DNA of 31,578 nt. Source: Angelobacter sp036557225. GTDB lineage: Bacteria > Acidobacteriota > Terriglobia > Terriglobales > Acidobacteriaceae. The notes below the pieces were generated by a model, which saw only the letters and a list, made by a program, of their open reading frames with translations, was not told the origin of the DNA and made no database searches. Where the stretch lies: NCBI GenBank assembly GCA_036557225.1, contig DATBHX010000084.1:1-31578 (forward strand), read 5' to 3'. Below, in pieces: positions 1-6,284 of this stretch (its first letter is position 1; each line of letters begins with the position of its first letter). Both the position numbers and the translations under genes were made by a program.

Positions 1-545
1 GATCCTGCTGTTGTACCGCCAGCGCCAGCACCCGAGACTCCCGACCCAATGCCTCCCTGACCTCCGCCCGGAGTATTGGATACAACGCCTGAATTCACGC
101 CCAAAAATGTGCCACCGGCCTTGGTGCGCAGAATGTCAGTATCGGCGATGGGCAGATTGTAGCGAGCCACCGCAATGTCCAGATTATCCGCCAGGCCGAT
201 GGCAATCGCGTCATTCAGCGACAGCATGATCTTGCCATTCTGGATGAGCTGCTCGATCCTGGGCGAGTTAGTGAACGATGGCGCAGGCACATCGCGCGGA
301 ATGTACCGCGCAAATGGATTGGGCAGCAGCGGCGTGGGCTTGGAGAAGTCAACATGCGTCGGCTGCGGCAAGCTCTGCACATGGGGAGCTTCCGGCAGCG
401 GCGCGCCTTGCGATTGCGTCGACTGCGGCGGCGCGGGCGTAGCCGGTGCCGGCGTCGACTGTTGCGCCGCCAGCGGCAGCGTGTAAAGACACACGGCACA
501 TGCGGCCTTCCTCACAAAATTACTGCGGATAAAAGCTACAGACAT
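1..545 (-). CDS. TolC-family outer membrane efflux protein (N-terminal part, cut by window edge)
   Basis: Reading leftward from the ATG at 545-543 there is an open frame with no stop to base 1, about 181 codons. It begins MSVAFIRSNF with a secretion signal ending near LAAQQ, then a Pro/Gln/Ala-rich linker (about residues 28-60). A TolC-like opening follows: LSLNDAIAIGLADNLDIAV, then ARYNLPIADTDILRTKAGG. TolC-family proteins form the outer-membrane channel of tripartite efflux or type I secretion systems; the DTDILRTKAGG segment is, from memory, a form common in acidobacteria. The following Gly/Ser-rich stretch (about residues 150-181) may be a loop insertion. The sequence GGGAGA lies 10 nt upstream of the ATG as ribosome binding site. 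An overlapping ATG two codons earlier is in another frame. The coiled-coil and barrel portion lies outside the window, so partner and substrate cannot be judged. Confidence 0.8.
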   Translation of the reverse strand, partial: MSVAFIRSNFVRKAACAVCLYTLPLAAQQSTPAPATPAPPQSTQSQGAPLPEAPHVQSLPQPTHVDFSKPTPLLPNPFARYIPRDVPAPSFTNSPRIEQLIQNGKIMLSLNDAIAIGLADNLDIAVARYNLPIADTDILRTKAGGTFLGVNSGVVSNTPGGGQGGIGSGVSGAGAGGTTAG

Positions 546-755
546 TCTTCATCTCCCAATTTCTTCACGAAGCTTTTGTAACTAATAGAGACTGTAAATT
601 CCCCGTTCCGTTACCTGCTTACACCTGAAGATACGCGGGAATCCCCCTGGTGGTTCCAGAAACGGGCACTGTGTGTGCGAAACTCGATAGTATATCGACT
701 CAACGCTGCTTTAGGGCGTTAAAAAGTGTTATGTGTAAGACTTGGCACGCGGGTA

Positions 756-773
756 GTGTTCGATTTCGAACAC
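756..773. promoter_or_regulatory. 18-bp palindrome, operator-like
   Basis: GTGTTCGA-TT-TCGAACAC is a perfect inverted repeat with 8-bp arms and a 2-bp centre, 66 bp before the truA start. Its right arm is also the first unit of the 15-nt repeat that follows. A further AAGTGTT at 724-730 is complementary to AACACTT at 769-775. Size and symmetry fit a dimeric repressor site, but no regulator is identified. Confidence 0.4.
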
Positions 774-824
774 TTCGATTTGAACACCTCGATTTTGAAC
801 ATCTGAATTTCGAACATCCGGAAG
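768..824 (+). repeat. Four degenerate 14-15-nt tandem units (GAACAyyTcgATTT type)
   Basis: Units beginning GAACA start at 768, 782, 797 and 812, so the spacing is 14, 15 and 15 bp. They read GAACACTTCGATTT, GAACACCTCGATTTT, GAACATCTGAATTTC and GAACATCCGGAAG. The last unit runs into the truA ribosome-binding region. The regular spacing is about one and a half helical turns. Confidence 0.6.
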
Positions 825-838
825 TCAGGTAACAACTT

Positions 839-1594
839 TTGCCGCGCAATCTCAAATTCACTATCGCCTATGATGGCCATGATTTCGCCGGATGGCAGGT
901 CCAGCCCGGCCGCGCCACCATCCAGGGCACGCTAGTGTCCGTTTTCGAACACTTGACCGGCGAAAAAGTCCTTCCCCAGGGCTCCGGCCGTACTGACGCC
1001 GGTGTCCACGCGCTGGCCCAGACCGCCAGCGTAACCATCGAGTCTCCTATTCCGACGGCCAACCTGCTGCGCGCGCTCAATGATCTGTTGCCGCAATCGA
1101 TCCGCGTTCTCAGCGTGGAAGAGATGCCATCGGACTTTCACGCGCGCAAATCGGCCGTCGCCAAAACGTATCAGTACCGGATTTTTCGCAGCGAAATTTG
1201 CCCGCCATTCCTGGCACGCTATGTTTACCACCACCCTTATCCGCTCGACGAAAGCCGGATGATCGCGGCGGCGCCTATCGTGGAAGGCGAGCATGACTTC
1301 ACTTCATTCGCGGCAGTGGATCCGGAACGCGGAAAAGACGGCGACGAGGTCAACAACGTGCGCACCATCTACCGCTCTCTGTGGCAGCGCCAGGACGACG
1401 AGTTGCTGTACACCGTCCGCGGCAACGGCTTCCTGCACCATATGGTCCGCAACCTGGTGGGAACGTTTCTCATGGTGGGCAAAGGCAGTCTGCAGATCGA
1501 GGACGTGCGGCGCATTTTGGACTTGCGCGATCGCTCCGCCGCTGCAGCAACCGCTCCTGCGAGCGGACTCTTCCTGGTAAGCGTGGAATACTAG
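839..1594 (+). CDS. truA: tRNA pseudouridine(38-40) synthase TruA
   Basis: 251 residues, the usual TruA length. TruA isomerises uridines 38-40 in the tRNA anticodon arm to pseudouridine. The N-terminus shows the family signature FTIAYDGHDFAGWQ, and GSGRTDAGVHA contains the catalytic aspartate (Asp53). The later FLHHMVRNLVG segment (about residues 198-208) and the C-terminal PASGLFL motif are also typical. The start must be the TTG at 839: the in-frame stop TAA at 830-832 leaves no upstream option, and no early in-frame ATG or GTG exists before conserved sequence. AGG at 827-829 is placed as a ribosome binding site. The gene stands alone between divergent and convergent neighbours. Bases 933-954 inside it match 20 of 22 bases of the upstream palindrome region (754-775). 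Confidence 0.97.
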   Translation: MPRNLKFTIAYDGHDFAGWQVQPGRATIQGTLVSVFEHLTGEKVLPQGSGRTDAGVHALAQTASVTIESPIPTANLLRALNDLLPQSIRVLSVEEMPSDFHARKSAVAKTYQYRIFRSEICPPFLARYVYHHPYPLDESRMIAAAPIVEGEHDFTSFAAVDPERGKDGDEVNNVRTIYRSLWQRQDDELLYTVRGNGFLHHMVRNLVGTFLMVGKGSLQIEDVRRILDLRDRSAAAATAPASGLFLVSVEY

Positions 1595-1597
1595 AAC

Positions 1598-1639
1598 GTC
1601 GCCGGGGCCCCGCGACATCGCCGTGATCGCGCGGGATCG
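1598..1639. repeat. Intergenic palindrome plus 26-nt interspersed repeat, copy 1
   Basis: Directly after truA there is a near-palindrome (1598-1616: GTCGC c GGGG CCCC GCGAC). Bases 1614-1639 then match bases 22705-22730 at 24 of 26 positions. Both copies lie just downstream of a stop codon and follow a GC hairpin. This behaves like a REP-type intergenic element. It may also help end truA transcription, although no T-tract follows. Confidence 0.55.
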
Positions 1640-1666
1640 AAAAACCAAACCTCACGACCGGGCAGC

Positions 1667-2203
1667 TTAATCAAATTGGTTGTTCGCTGAATGCTGATCA
1701 CCCGGCAGTGGCTTCGTCATTTTTGCATCGAGTGCTTTCACGCTCCGCGTGCGCACCAGGTAATAGCTGATCGCCAGCGCCAGCATGAGAGCAGCCATGC
1801 CCGCGAGCACCGAGCCGCTGGTGTGTTCAAAATCGAACTGGATAATGTGCCGGCCTACGGCAATCATGGCGACTACCAGGATCACCTCAGTCCGGATGTG
1901 GTAGTGCTGGAAGTAGGTCTTCAGGGTTTCAAGAAGTTCCAAGCCGAGCATCAGTAAGAGTACGCCGGCAAAAACGTGCTGAATGGCATCCTGTATATGT
2001 TCGATGGATGCGATGGAGCCGAAGTTCGCGTGCAGGCCATTGATGAAGAGGCCGTACAAGGCGAAGGTGGCGAAAATCACCGCAGCGATCACCAGCAGGC
2101 CGGCAGCGCAGACCACGAAGAACTCGCTGAGCCGCACCAGCTTTTCACCCAGCTCGAGCAGACGTCGCGGCCGGTATGCGGTTCGATCAGGGCTGGTATT
2201 CAT
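1667..2203 (-). CDS. PsiE-like (phosphate-starvation-inducible E family) membrane protein
   Basis: 178 residues from the ATG at 2203, chosen because GGAGG sits about 9 nt upstream. A longer frame to 2305 adds 34 residues with no ribosome binding site. The protein has four hydrophobic segments: around FFVVCAAGLLVIAAVIFATF, HVFAGVLLLMLGLELL, EVILVVAMIAVGRHIIQF and LAGMAALMLALAISYYLV. The LELLETLKTYF and GRHIIQFD portions resemble the PsiE family. PsiE was named in Escherichia coli as a phosphate-starvation gene; its biochemical role is unknown. The gene faces away from the secreted NTF2-like gene at 2354. No Pho-box-like element was recognised, so phosphate control is not supported by this sequence. 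Confidence 0.75.
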   Translation of the reverse strand: MNTSPDRTAYRPRRLLELGEKLVRLSEFFVVCAAGLLVIAAVIFATFALYGLFINGLHANFGSIASIEHIQDAIQHVFAGVLLLMLGLELLETLKTYFQHYHIRTEVILVVAMIAVGRHIIQFDFEHTSGSVLAGMAALMLALAISYYLVRTRSVKALDAKMTKPLPGDQHSANNQFD

Positions 2204-2339
2204 TCCCGCGTTCCTCCACCTCGCCAGGATGAGATGGGCTGCGGCCATGTCCCTCATGGATGGATGCGAGAGAAGCAGGCGGGGCAGCTTCACGCAACGC
2301 CTCAAGTGCGGACCCCATGAACACCCGGCCAGGCCGGTT

Positions 2340-2345
2340 TACAAT
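2340..2345 (+). promoter_or_regulatory. -10-like box 8 nt before ATG of the NTF2-like gene
   Basis: TACAAT is separated by only 8 nt from the ATG at 2354. There is no Shine-Dalgarno sequence between them. If used as a -10 element, transcription would start at or next to the start codon, giving a leaderless message. The -35 region (ATGAAC at 2317-2322) is weak. Confidence 0.4.
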
Positions 2346-2353
2346 CGAAAGCC

Positions 2354-2824
2354 ATGAAAACCTTCCATCGCTCATTCCTGGTTTTGCTGTTTGCCGGCCT
2401 CACGGTCGCCGGCTTCCTCATCAACTCGCTGCATGCCGCATCGACAGCCGAAGAGCAGGCGGTCCTGGCCCCGATCAACGCCATGTTTGACGGCATGGCA
2501 AAACGCGATGCCGCCGCCATCCGCCAGCCATTGCTGCCCGGGGGCACGATGGTCCTGATGCGCAACGGTAAGCCGACGCAGATGACGTTTGACGCCTTTG
2601 CCGACGCCGTGGGCAAGCCGGGAAAGTCACAGATCGAGGAACGCATACACGATCCGCTCATCCGTATCGATAACGATCTGGCGGTGGTATGGGCGCCGTT
2701 TGATTTTCTGGTTGACGGGAAAGTCGACCACTGCGGGACGGACCTCTTCAACCTTGTCCGCGCGGATGGAAAGTGGCTCATCGCCAGCGTCGCCGATACC
2801 GGACGAAAGGATTGCGGGAAGTAA
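2354..2824 (+). CDS. Secreted SnoaL/NTF2-like protein
   Basis: 156 residues. A signal peptide covers roughly residues 1-29 (MKTFHRSF, a hydrophobic stretch, then LHAAS). The mature part has the layout of small NTF2-fold proteins of the DUF4440 or lumazine-binding type. A helix containing INAMFDGMAKRDAAAIR is followed by strands such as GGTMVLMRNG, then LAVVWAPFDFLVDGKVDHCG and DLFNLVRADGKWLIASV. The KWLI strand near the end is characteristic of the fold. These proteins range from enzymes to ligand binders, so no reaction is assigned. The gene is monocistronic: convergent with the Rieske gene 20 bp downstream and divergent from the PsiE-like gene. It lacks a Shine-Dalgarno sequence and has a -10-like box right before the ATG. 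Confidence 0.7.
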   Translation: MKTFHRSFLVLLFAGLTVAGFLINSLHAASTAEEQAVLAPINAMFDGMAKRDAAAIRQPLLPGGTMVLMRNGKPTQMTFDAFADAVGKPGKSQIEERIHDPLIRIDNDLAVVWAPFDFLVDGKVDHCGTDLFNLVRADGKWLIASVADTGRKDCGK

Positions 2825-2844
2825 ATCGGGTGATCCGGCGATCG

Positions 2845-3762
2845 TCAGCCTCGCGCCGGCGGTCTACGCACCTCGATCTGGCCGTTGCGCACTCTGACTT
2901 CCAGGCAAGGCTGCGGATGCACCGCCGGGCCATTCAGCACACGGCCATCCTCAAGGGAAAATCGGGAAGCATGATTGGGACAGACAATACTGTCACCGTC
3001 CAGCTTGCCTTCCGAAAGCGGGCTGCTGAAGTGAGAACAGGTGTTGGCCATGGCAAAGATGCGCCCTCCATGGCGGACCAGCAGAATGGGTACGCCCTGG
3101 TGAACGGCTTGGGTCGGGGTCTCATCCGTTAGCTCTCGCTCCGGCAGGACAGCCACAAATTGTTGGGGAAATATTTCACTTGCCGTGCGATCAACACCGA
3201 CCTGGTGGTCATAGACCATGCGTCCGCCCAGGTGCGCTGAGTAGGACATAAGCGCATAACCAAGAGCCGAGGCGATGCGGCCATTCGCGCGCGTCTTTCT
3301 TTTTCGAAGTACAAGAGAAGTGGTAAACAGCGCGGTGGCGCCTATGTTCAGCAGAGCATGCAGAAACCCTGTCCGGCGCGCCGGCGGATCGACGTCGGAC
3401 CAATCGGTAAGACCCGTTAAGGCCGCTCCAGCCGCGCCGGCGAGCCCGATAGCGATCGACGTATCGGCGGCTCGCGAAAACTTGTCGTCCTTGCCGATCA
3501 CATCCAGAGCATCAAAGGCCATGGCAACGGTCCAGGCCCCGATGGGTATATCGGTAAGTACGACGTGGAGCGGCTCTCCCAGCCAGGTGCCGTTCAGGAA
3601 GTTCCGGATCTTCTGGGCCGCGGCGTTCCCGTTGGCGTAGAGCGCCTTATCGAGCGCCTTCTGTAACTTCTCGTCGATGGGCGCGGTAGCGGGCTCTTGT
3701 GATGGTCCGACTTCGCGATCGCCGAAAATATCTTCGCTCGGCACAATGTTTGGGTTCGTCAT
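2845..3762 (-). CDS. DUF2231 membrane domain fused to Rieske [2Fe-2S] ferredoxin domain
   Basis: 305 residues. Residues about 55-190 form a DUF2231-type membrane region, with EPLHVVLTDIPIGAWTVAM and three further hydrophobic segments. Residues about 200-300 form a Rieske domain in which C242-S-H244 and C261-P-N-H264 supply the [2Fe-2S] ligands, spaced as in Rieske ferredoxins. Such proteins are probably membrane-anchored electron carriers; donor and acceptor are unknown. The start ATG (3762-3760) overlaps the TGA of the upstream nuclease-like gene as ATGA. GGAG lies inside the end of that gene, so the two are very probably co-transcribed and translationally coupled. Domain assignment is firm; physiological role is open. 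Confidence 0.88.
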   Translation of the reverse strand: MTNPNIVPSEDIFGDREVGPSQEPATAPIDEKLQKALDKALYANGNAAAQKIRNFLNGTWLGEPLHVVLTDIPIGAWTVAMAFDALDVIGKDDKFSRAADTSIAIGLAGAAGAALTGLTDWSDVDPPARRTGFLHALLNIGATALFTTSLVLRKRKTRANGRIASALGYALMSYSAHLGGRMVYDHQVGVDRTASEIFPQQFVAVLPERELTDETPTQAVHQGVPILLVRHGGRIFAMANTCSHFSSPLSEGKLDGDSIVCPNHASRFSLEDGRVLNGPAVHPQPCLEVRVRNGQIEVRRPPARG

Positions 3763-4664
3763 CTGCTCTCCTCAATTCGCGCTCTATGGACGCGGCGCTC
3801 TTCTGGAATGAGATGCGGAATATCTTGAGCGCGGGGTGCGTTCTTCAGGCACTCGGGATCACCGAGTACGCTTCTCAATTCGATGACCTCCAACGGGCAC
3901 TCCGGCCAGTTGTGCCGCCAGCAAACGATGAGGTCGCACGCGACGGGATCGTGGCCGTGCTTAAGGAAGTTGCGGCTTTCGAGTTCAAACTCGATTTTCA
4001 CAAGCTGGCATTTGTCATCGCCGACGCGGCGCATGGCCTCGCAGTCGGGAAATTCAGGTTGAAGGCGATGCACGATGAAGCCGAGTTGCCAGGACAATGC
4101 CCCGAAGAGGTAGACGACGCCGATCTCATTGACCGGCGCATACGCCATCGATATTGGCCAAGAGGAGATGGGTGCGCCGTAGAAGGGGCGATTGGGCAGC
4201 GGCCAGGACGTGGAGATGGTCGGATGGGCCTTGTGGTGTTTTGGCGCGGGCACAGAGGTGACCAGGGCGAGCTCGCGTTTCCATTTTTTGGCGAGTCCGT
4301 GCGTTTCGGCAAAGTTTTTGAGGCCGTGCGGTACCTGACGCCACGTGCCAAAGCGGCGCATCAGGGGAGCGGGCGAGTATGGGCTGAGCAGGTGATATTG
4401 GCTCATGCTGGGAAGAGCTCTCAGCTTTTTGACGATGGCCACCCAGTCGAGGAAGAGTTTTTCCAGGGGCACGCCGTGTCCGCGGCCGATGGTTGATTTC
4501 AATTCCAACCCAGTGTCTCGTAGGGCACTGATATAGCCGCCGAAATGCTTGACGATCTGGCGATGGGATACCGGCGTCAGCTTCACGACTTCTTCGAGGC
4601 TGGGCACGTGCTTCAGCCGCGCGGCGCATGCAATGATGGTTTGCCTGATTTCCTGCCTGGTCAT
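3759..4664 (-). CDS. Putative PD-(D/E)XK nuclease-like protein with two N-terminal helical repeats
   Basis: 301 residues from the ATG at 4664, chosen because GGAGC lies 6 nt upstream; a frame to 4691 adds nine residues. The N-terminus holds two similar helical units: residues about 20-53 (PSLEEVVKL, then HFGGYISALRDTGLE) and 84-123 (PSMSQYHLL, then RFGTWRQVPHGLKNFAETHGL). These resemble homing-endonuclease-associated repeats. The C-terminal half has VNEIGVVYLFG (about 178-188), FPDCEA (205-210), KIEFELESRNF (223-233) and HDPVACDLIVCW (238-249), then HNWPECPLEVIEL. The order Glu, Asp, E-x-E and a following hydrophobic strand is compatible with a PD-(D/E)XK nuclease core. This is inference; no catalytic assignment is proven. 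Its TGA overlaps the Rieske gene start. A structured leader precedes it. Confidence 0.6.
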   Translation of the reverse strand: MTRQEIRQTIIACAARLKHVPSLEEVVKLTPVSHRQIVKHFGGYISALRDTGLELKSTIGRGHGVPLEKLFLDWVAIVKKLRALPSMSQYHLLSPYSPAPLMRRFGTWRQVPHGLKNFAETHGLAKKWKRELALVTSVPAPKHHKAHPTISTSWPLPNRPFYGAPISSWPISMAYAPVNEIGVVYLFGALSWQLGFIVHRLQPEFPDCEAMRRVGDDKCQLVKIEFELESRNFLKHGHDPVACDLIVCWRHNWPECPLEVIELRSVLGDPECLKNAPRAQDIPHLIPEERRVHRARIEESR

Positions 4665-4680
4665 ACTTTGCTCCATAAAT

Positions 4681-4705
4681 GAAAAAGCCACCCGGTTAGG
4701 TGGCT
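4681..4705 (-). terminator. Terminator-like stem-loop just before the nuclease-like gene (possible attenuator)
   Basis: On the minus strand AGCCACC-TAACCG-GGTGGCT forms a 7-bp stem with a 6-nt loop, followed by a run of five T counting the end of the stem. It ends only about 17 nt before the start codon at 4664, just upstream of the GGAGC ribosome binding site. Because a promoter candidate lies upstream (4909-4937), it would sit inside the leader and could act as an attenuator. Alternatively it terminates unrelated antisense transcription. Confidence 0.5.
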
Positions 4706-4732
4706 ATGTCGAAATCTTGAAAACTCGTGTGG

Positions 4733-4840
4733 CACCGCCGCCCTCGGCGGTGGGTCTTGTTAATTGGCGCTAGCGGCAAAGCCGCTCAGACACACTTCAA
4801 CTCTTGTGGGTTTTGTCCGGCAGGCGAGCTGGAAGCTCGC
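4733..4840. repeat. Cluster of three perfect short hairpins
   Basis: Three different perfect inverted repeats lie in 108 bp. They are CACCGCCG-ccct-CGGCGGTG (4733-4752), AGCGGC-aaa-GCCGCT (4772-4786) and GCGAGCT-gga-AGCTCGC (4824-4840). The last is flanked by an outer GTCC/GGAC pair. Short GC stems in intergenic DNA are typical of REP-like elements. Here they also fall between a candidate promoter and the nuclease-like gene, so they would be transcribed as a leader. Confidence 0.6.
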
Positions 4841-4908
4841 GGACCATGACGAGGGGTGCAGGCCGTTCCGGGTAACCCCGCCGACGCCGCTCTCGGATAA
4901 GCAAACAA

Positions 4909-4937
4909 AGTATGCCAGAAACAAGGAGCGATGTCAA
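4909..4937 (-). promoter_or_regulatory. Sigma-70-type promoter reading toward the nuclease-like gene
   Basis: On the minus strand TTGACA (complement of 4932-4937, a perfect -35) is followed after 17 bp by CATACT (complement of 4909-4914, 4 of 6 to consensus). Transcription would begin near 4902, producing a leader of roughly 240 nt before the ATG at 4664. That leader would contain all four hairpins described for 4681-4840. Confidence 0.5.
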
Positions 4938-5081
4938 TAGACGTTTGTCTAATATTTTACCTCAAATCCGCCATCCCTAGGACGGCGGAGAACTTGCCAT
5001 GAGCACCTGCGGGGATGCTAAATGCAATTACGGCTCTTGAGGCTCTTGAATAAACTATAACGGAGTCATTGAGAGGATATT

Positions 5082-6272
5082 TTGTTATTTACGAAACCAC
5101 TAACTGAATTAACTGCTGCAGACATTAGGGAATTTAGTCGTCGCTTCAGTGAAGGACTAAGGGTGGAATATAAATCTGCTTTGAGTGATTCGGTTCGGAG
5201 CAAGATTCCCGCCATCGTGTCGTCTTTTGCCAACTCTTTTGGCGGAGTCCTCGTGCTGGGCGTAAATACGATTCAAGGGGCAGCGGTCGAACCGATTGAG
5301 GGGTATGAAACACCAGAGAGAGAGGAACTCAGCCTTACAATTCAAAATTCCTGCATTGCAAACATAAACCCACCGGTGTTCCCAAGGACGCGACAGATTT
5401 CGAGCGACCAACCAGGTAAATCGTTTTTGGTGGTTGAGGTTGATGCGAGTGAAGAAGCGCCTCACGCCATCGAAAATAGCCGTAAGGTTTACGTGAGAAC
5501 AGGTGACTCTTCTCGCCCATACGATATCGCAGAAATTGGCGTAGTCGAACGTTTAATCGAACGACGGACATCAACCGAGCTACGGAAAGCCGATGCGCTT
5601 AGACATGCTGAAAAGTTTTCGCGTTTTTACTTCAACTTGGAGACGAATCCACTACTTGAAATCGTCATCACTCCGGCTTATCCAGATAGTCCGATTGCAG
5701 ATCGCGAAGCAGTGTATCGTCATCTCACTACAGTAGATGGTTATCGGGGTGCTGCCTTTCGCATGCCCGACGGCGGCTGCTTGGTAAAGGGGAATGACTC
5801 GGGGGGACACGATATCTGGAAATGGACAATCTATGGTCATTTGTTCGGGCTTAAGAGGCTAGGGTACACGGTAGGGTCCAACGTGCCAGGCGCTAACACA
5901 GAACTTTCGAGGTCTGGTGAGGTATTTCCTTTTGTTTGGATCGCAAATGATATACACAAATTCTTCCAATCATCCGCACAGTTCTTCCAGGGCATTGGAT
6001 ATCAAGGTCCAATTGAGTTGTACACGACTCTCCTAAACGTAAGAGGAAGAACATTTGTTGGTGGAGACAACTTCCTTGTTCGAAAGATGTTTTGTCTAGC
6101 AGATCAAGTGCCCGCTGTACTCAAAATTGATAGCGCTGCTCTCAGTACCCTTGAGTCCCTGCTGGATGTATTTTTTCAACTGCTTTGGCCATTTTTCTCC
6201 GAAAGCATTCAAGCGACAAGGGACGAGACGCAACTGCTCTTGTCAAGCCTCTTTGGGAGCGCCCAAAGGTAG
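5082..6272 (+). CDS. Schlafen/AlbA_2-domain protein (putative ATP-binding or nucleic-acid-binding)
   Basis: 396 residues. The N-terminal ~150 residues match the AlbA_2 (Schlafen-type, formerly AAA_4) domain. They include EGLRVEYKSALS (24-35), KIPAIVSSFANSFGGVLVLGVN (41-62, written here as one family-typical block of AFANS-GG-GV type) and the closing KVYVRTGDSSRPYD (135-148). The remaining ~245 residues are not recognised; they include several Trp/Phe-rich stretches and no transmembrane segment. The start is TTG at 5082 with GAGAGG five nt upstream; no ATG option lies before the domain. Base composition is clearly AT-richer and codon choice less GC-ending than in the neighbours, suggesting recent acquisition. 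Related domains occur in regulators, RNA-processing and defence proteins, so the role is unassigned. The aldehyde dehydrogenase starts 12 bp downstream. Confidence 0.8.
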   Translation: MLFTKPLTELTAADIREFSRRFSEGLRVEYKSALSDSVRSKIPAIVSSFANSFGGVLVLGVNTIQGAAVEPIEGYETPEREELSLTIQNSCIANINPPVFPRTRQISSDQPGKSFLVVEVDASEEAPHAIENSRKVYVRTGDSSRPYDIAEIGVVERLIERRTSTELRKADALRHAEKFSRFYFNLETNPLLEIVITPAYPDSPIADREAVYRHLTTVDGYRGAAFRMPDGGCLVKGNDSGGHDIWKWTIYGHLFGLKRLGYTVGSNVPGANTELSRSGEVFPFVWIANDIHKFFQSSAQFFQGIGYQGPIELYTTLLNVRGRTFVGGDNFLVRKMFCLADQVPAVLKIDSAALSTLESLLDVFFQLLWPFFSESIQATRDETQLLLSSLFGSAQR

Positions 6273-6284
6273 AATGGAGTCCCT

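Larger units (their letters stand above)
546..838. other. Divergent intergenic region between tolC-like gene and truA
   Basis: No convincing gene here. The region must carry promoters for both flanking genes. It holds a 6-bp-arm palindrome (TCGATA gta TATCGA, 684-698), an 18-bp palindrome (756-773) and a run of 15-nt repeats (768-824). A 60-codon frame at 650-832 reads through the repeats as FEHLDFEHLNFEHPEV. That looks like a by-product of the DNA repeat, not a protein. Confidence 0.6.
4665..5081. other. 417-bp divergent intergenic region, nuclease-like gene / Schlafen gene
   Basis: No gene seen. The left part (4681-4840) is a hairpin cluster ending in a terminator-like stem. The centre has the minus-strand promoter (4909-4937). 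The right part becomes AT-richer and carries GGCTCTTGA twice in tandem (5032-5049) plus a TATAAC at 5056-5061 before the Schlafen start. No well-spaced -35 was found for that TATAAC, so the rightward promoter remains unassigned. Confidence 0.55.

Noticed and set aside
768..824. GAAC repeats as LexA boxes
   Set aside because: Known LexA sites need GAAC-N4-GTTC or GAAC-N7-GAAC spacing. Here the direct repeats have N10-N11 and the palindrome is GTTC-N6-GAAC.
768..824. CRISPR-like array
   Set aside because: Units are 15 nt with no unique spacers, and there are no cas genes in the window.
650..832. 60-codon frame ending FEHLDFEHLNFEHPEV upstream of truA
   Set aside because: The repeated peptide simply reflects the 15-nt DNA repeat; there is no ribosome binding site and its end merges with the truA initiation region.
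3699..4496. Plus-strand frame of 265 codons across the nuclease-like gene
   Set aside because: Shadow of the minus-strand gene, which has the coherent domain pattern and the ATGA junction.
3759..6272. A defence island formed by the nuclease-like and Schlafen genes
   Set aside because: The genes are divergent, differ strongly in base composition, and the nuclease-like gene is coupled to a Rieske gene. No other defence, toxin, methylase or mobile gene is nearby.
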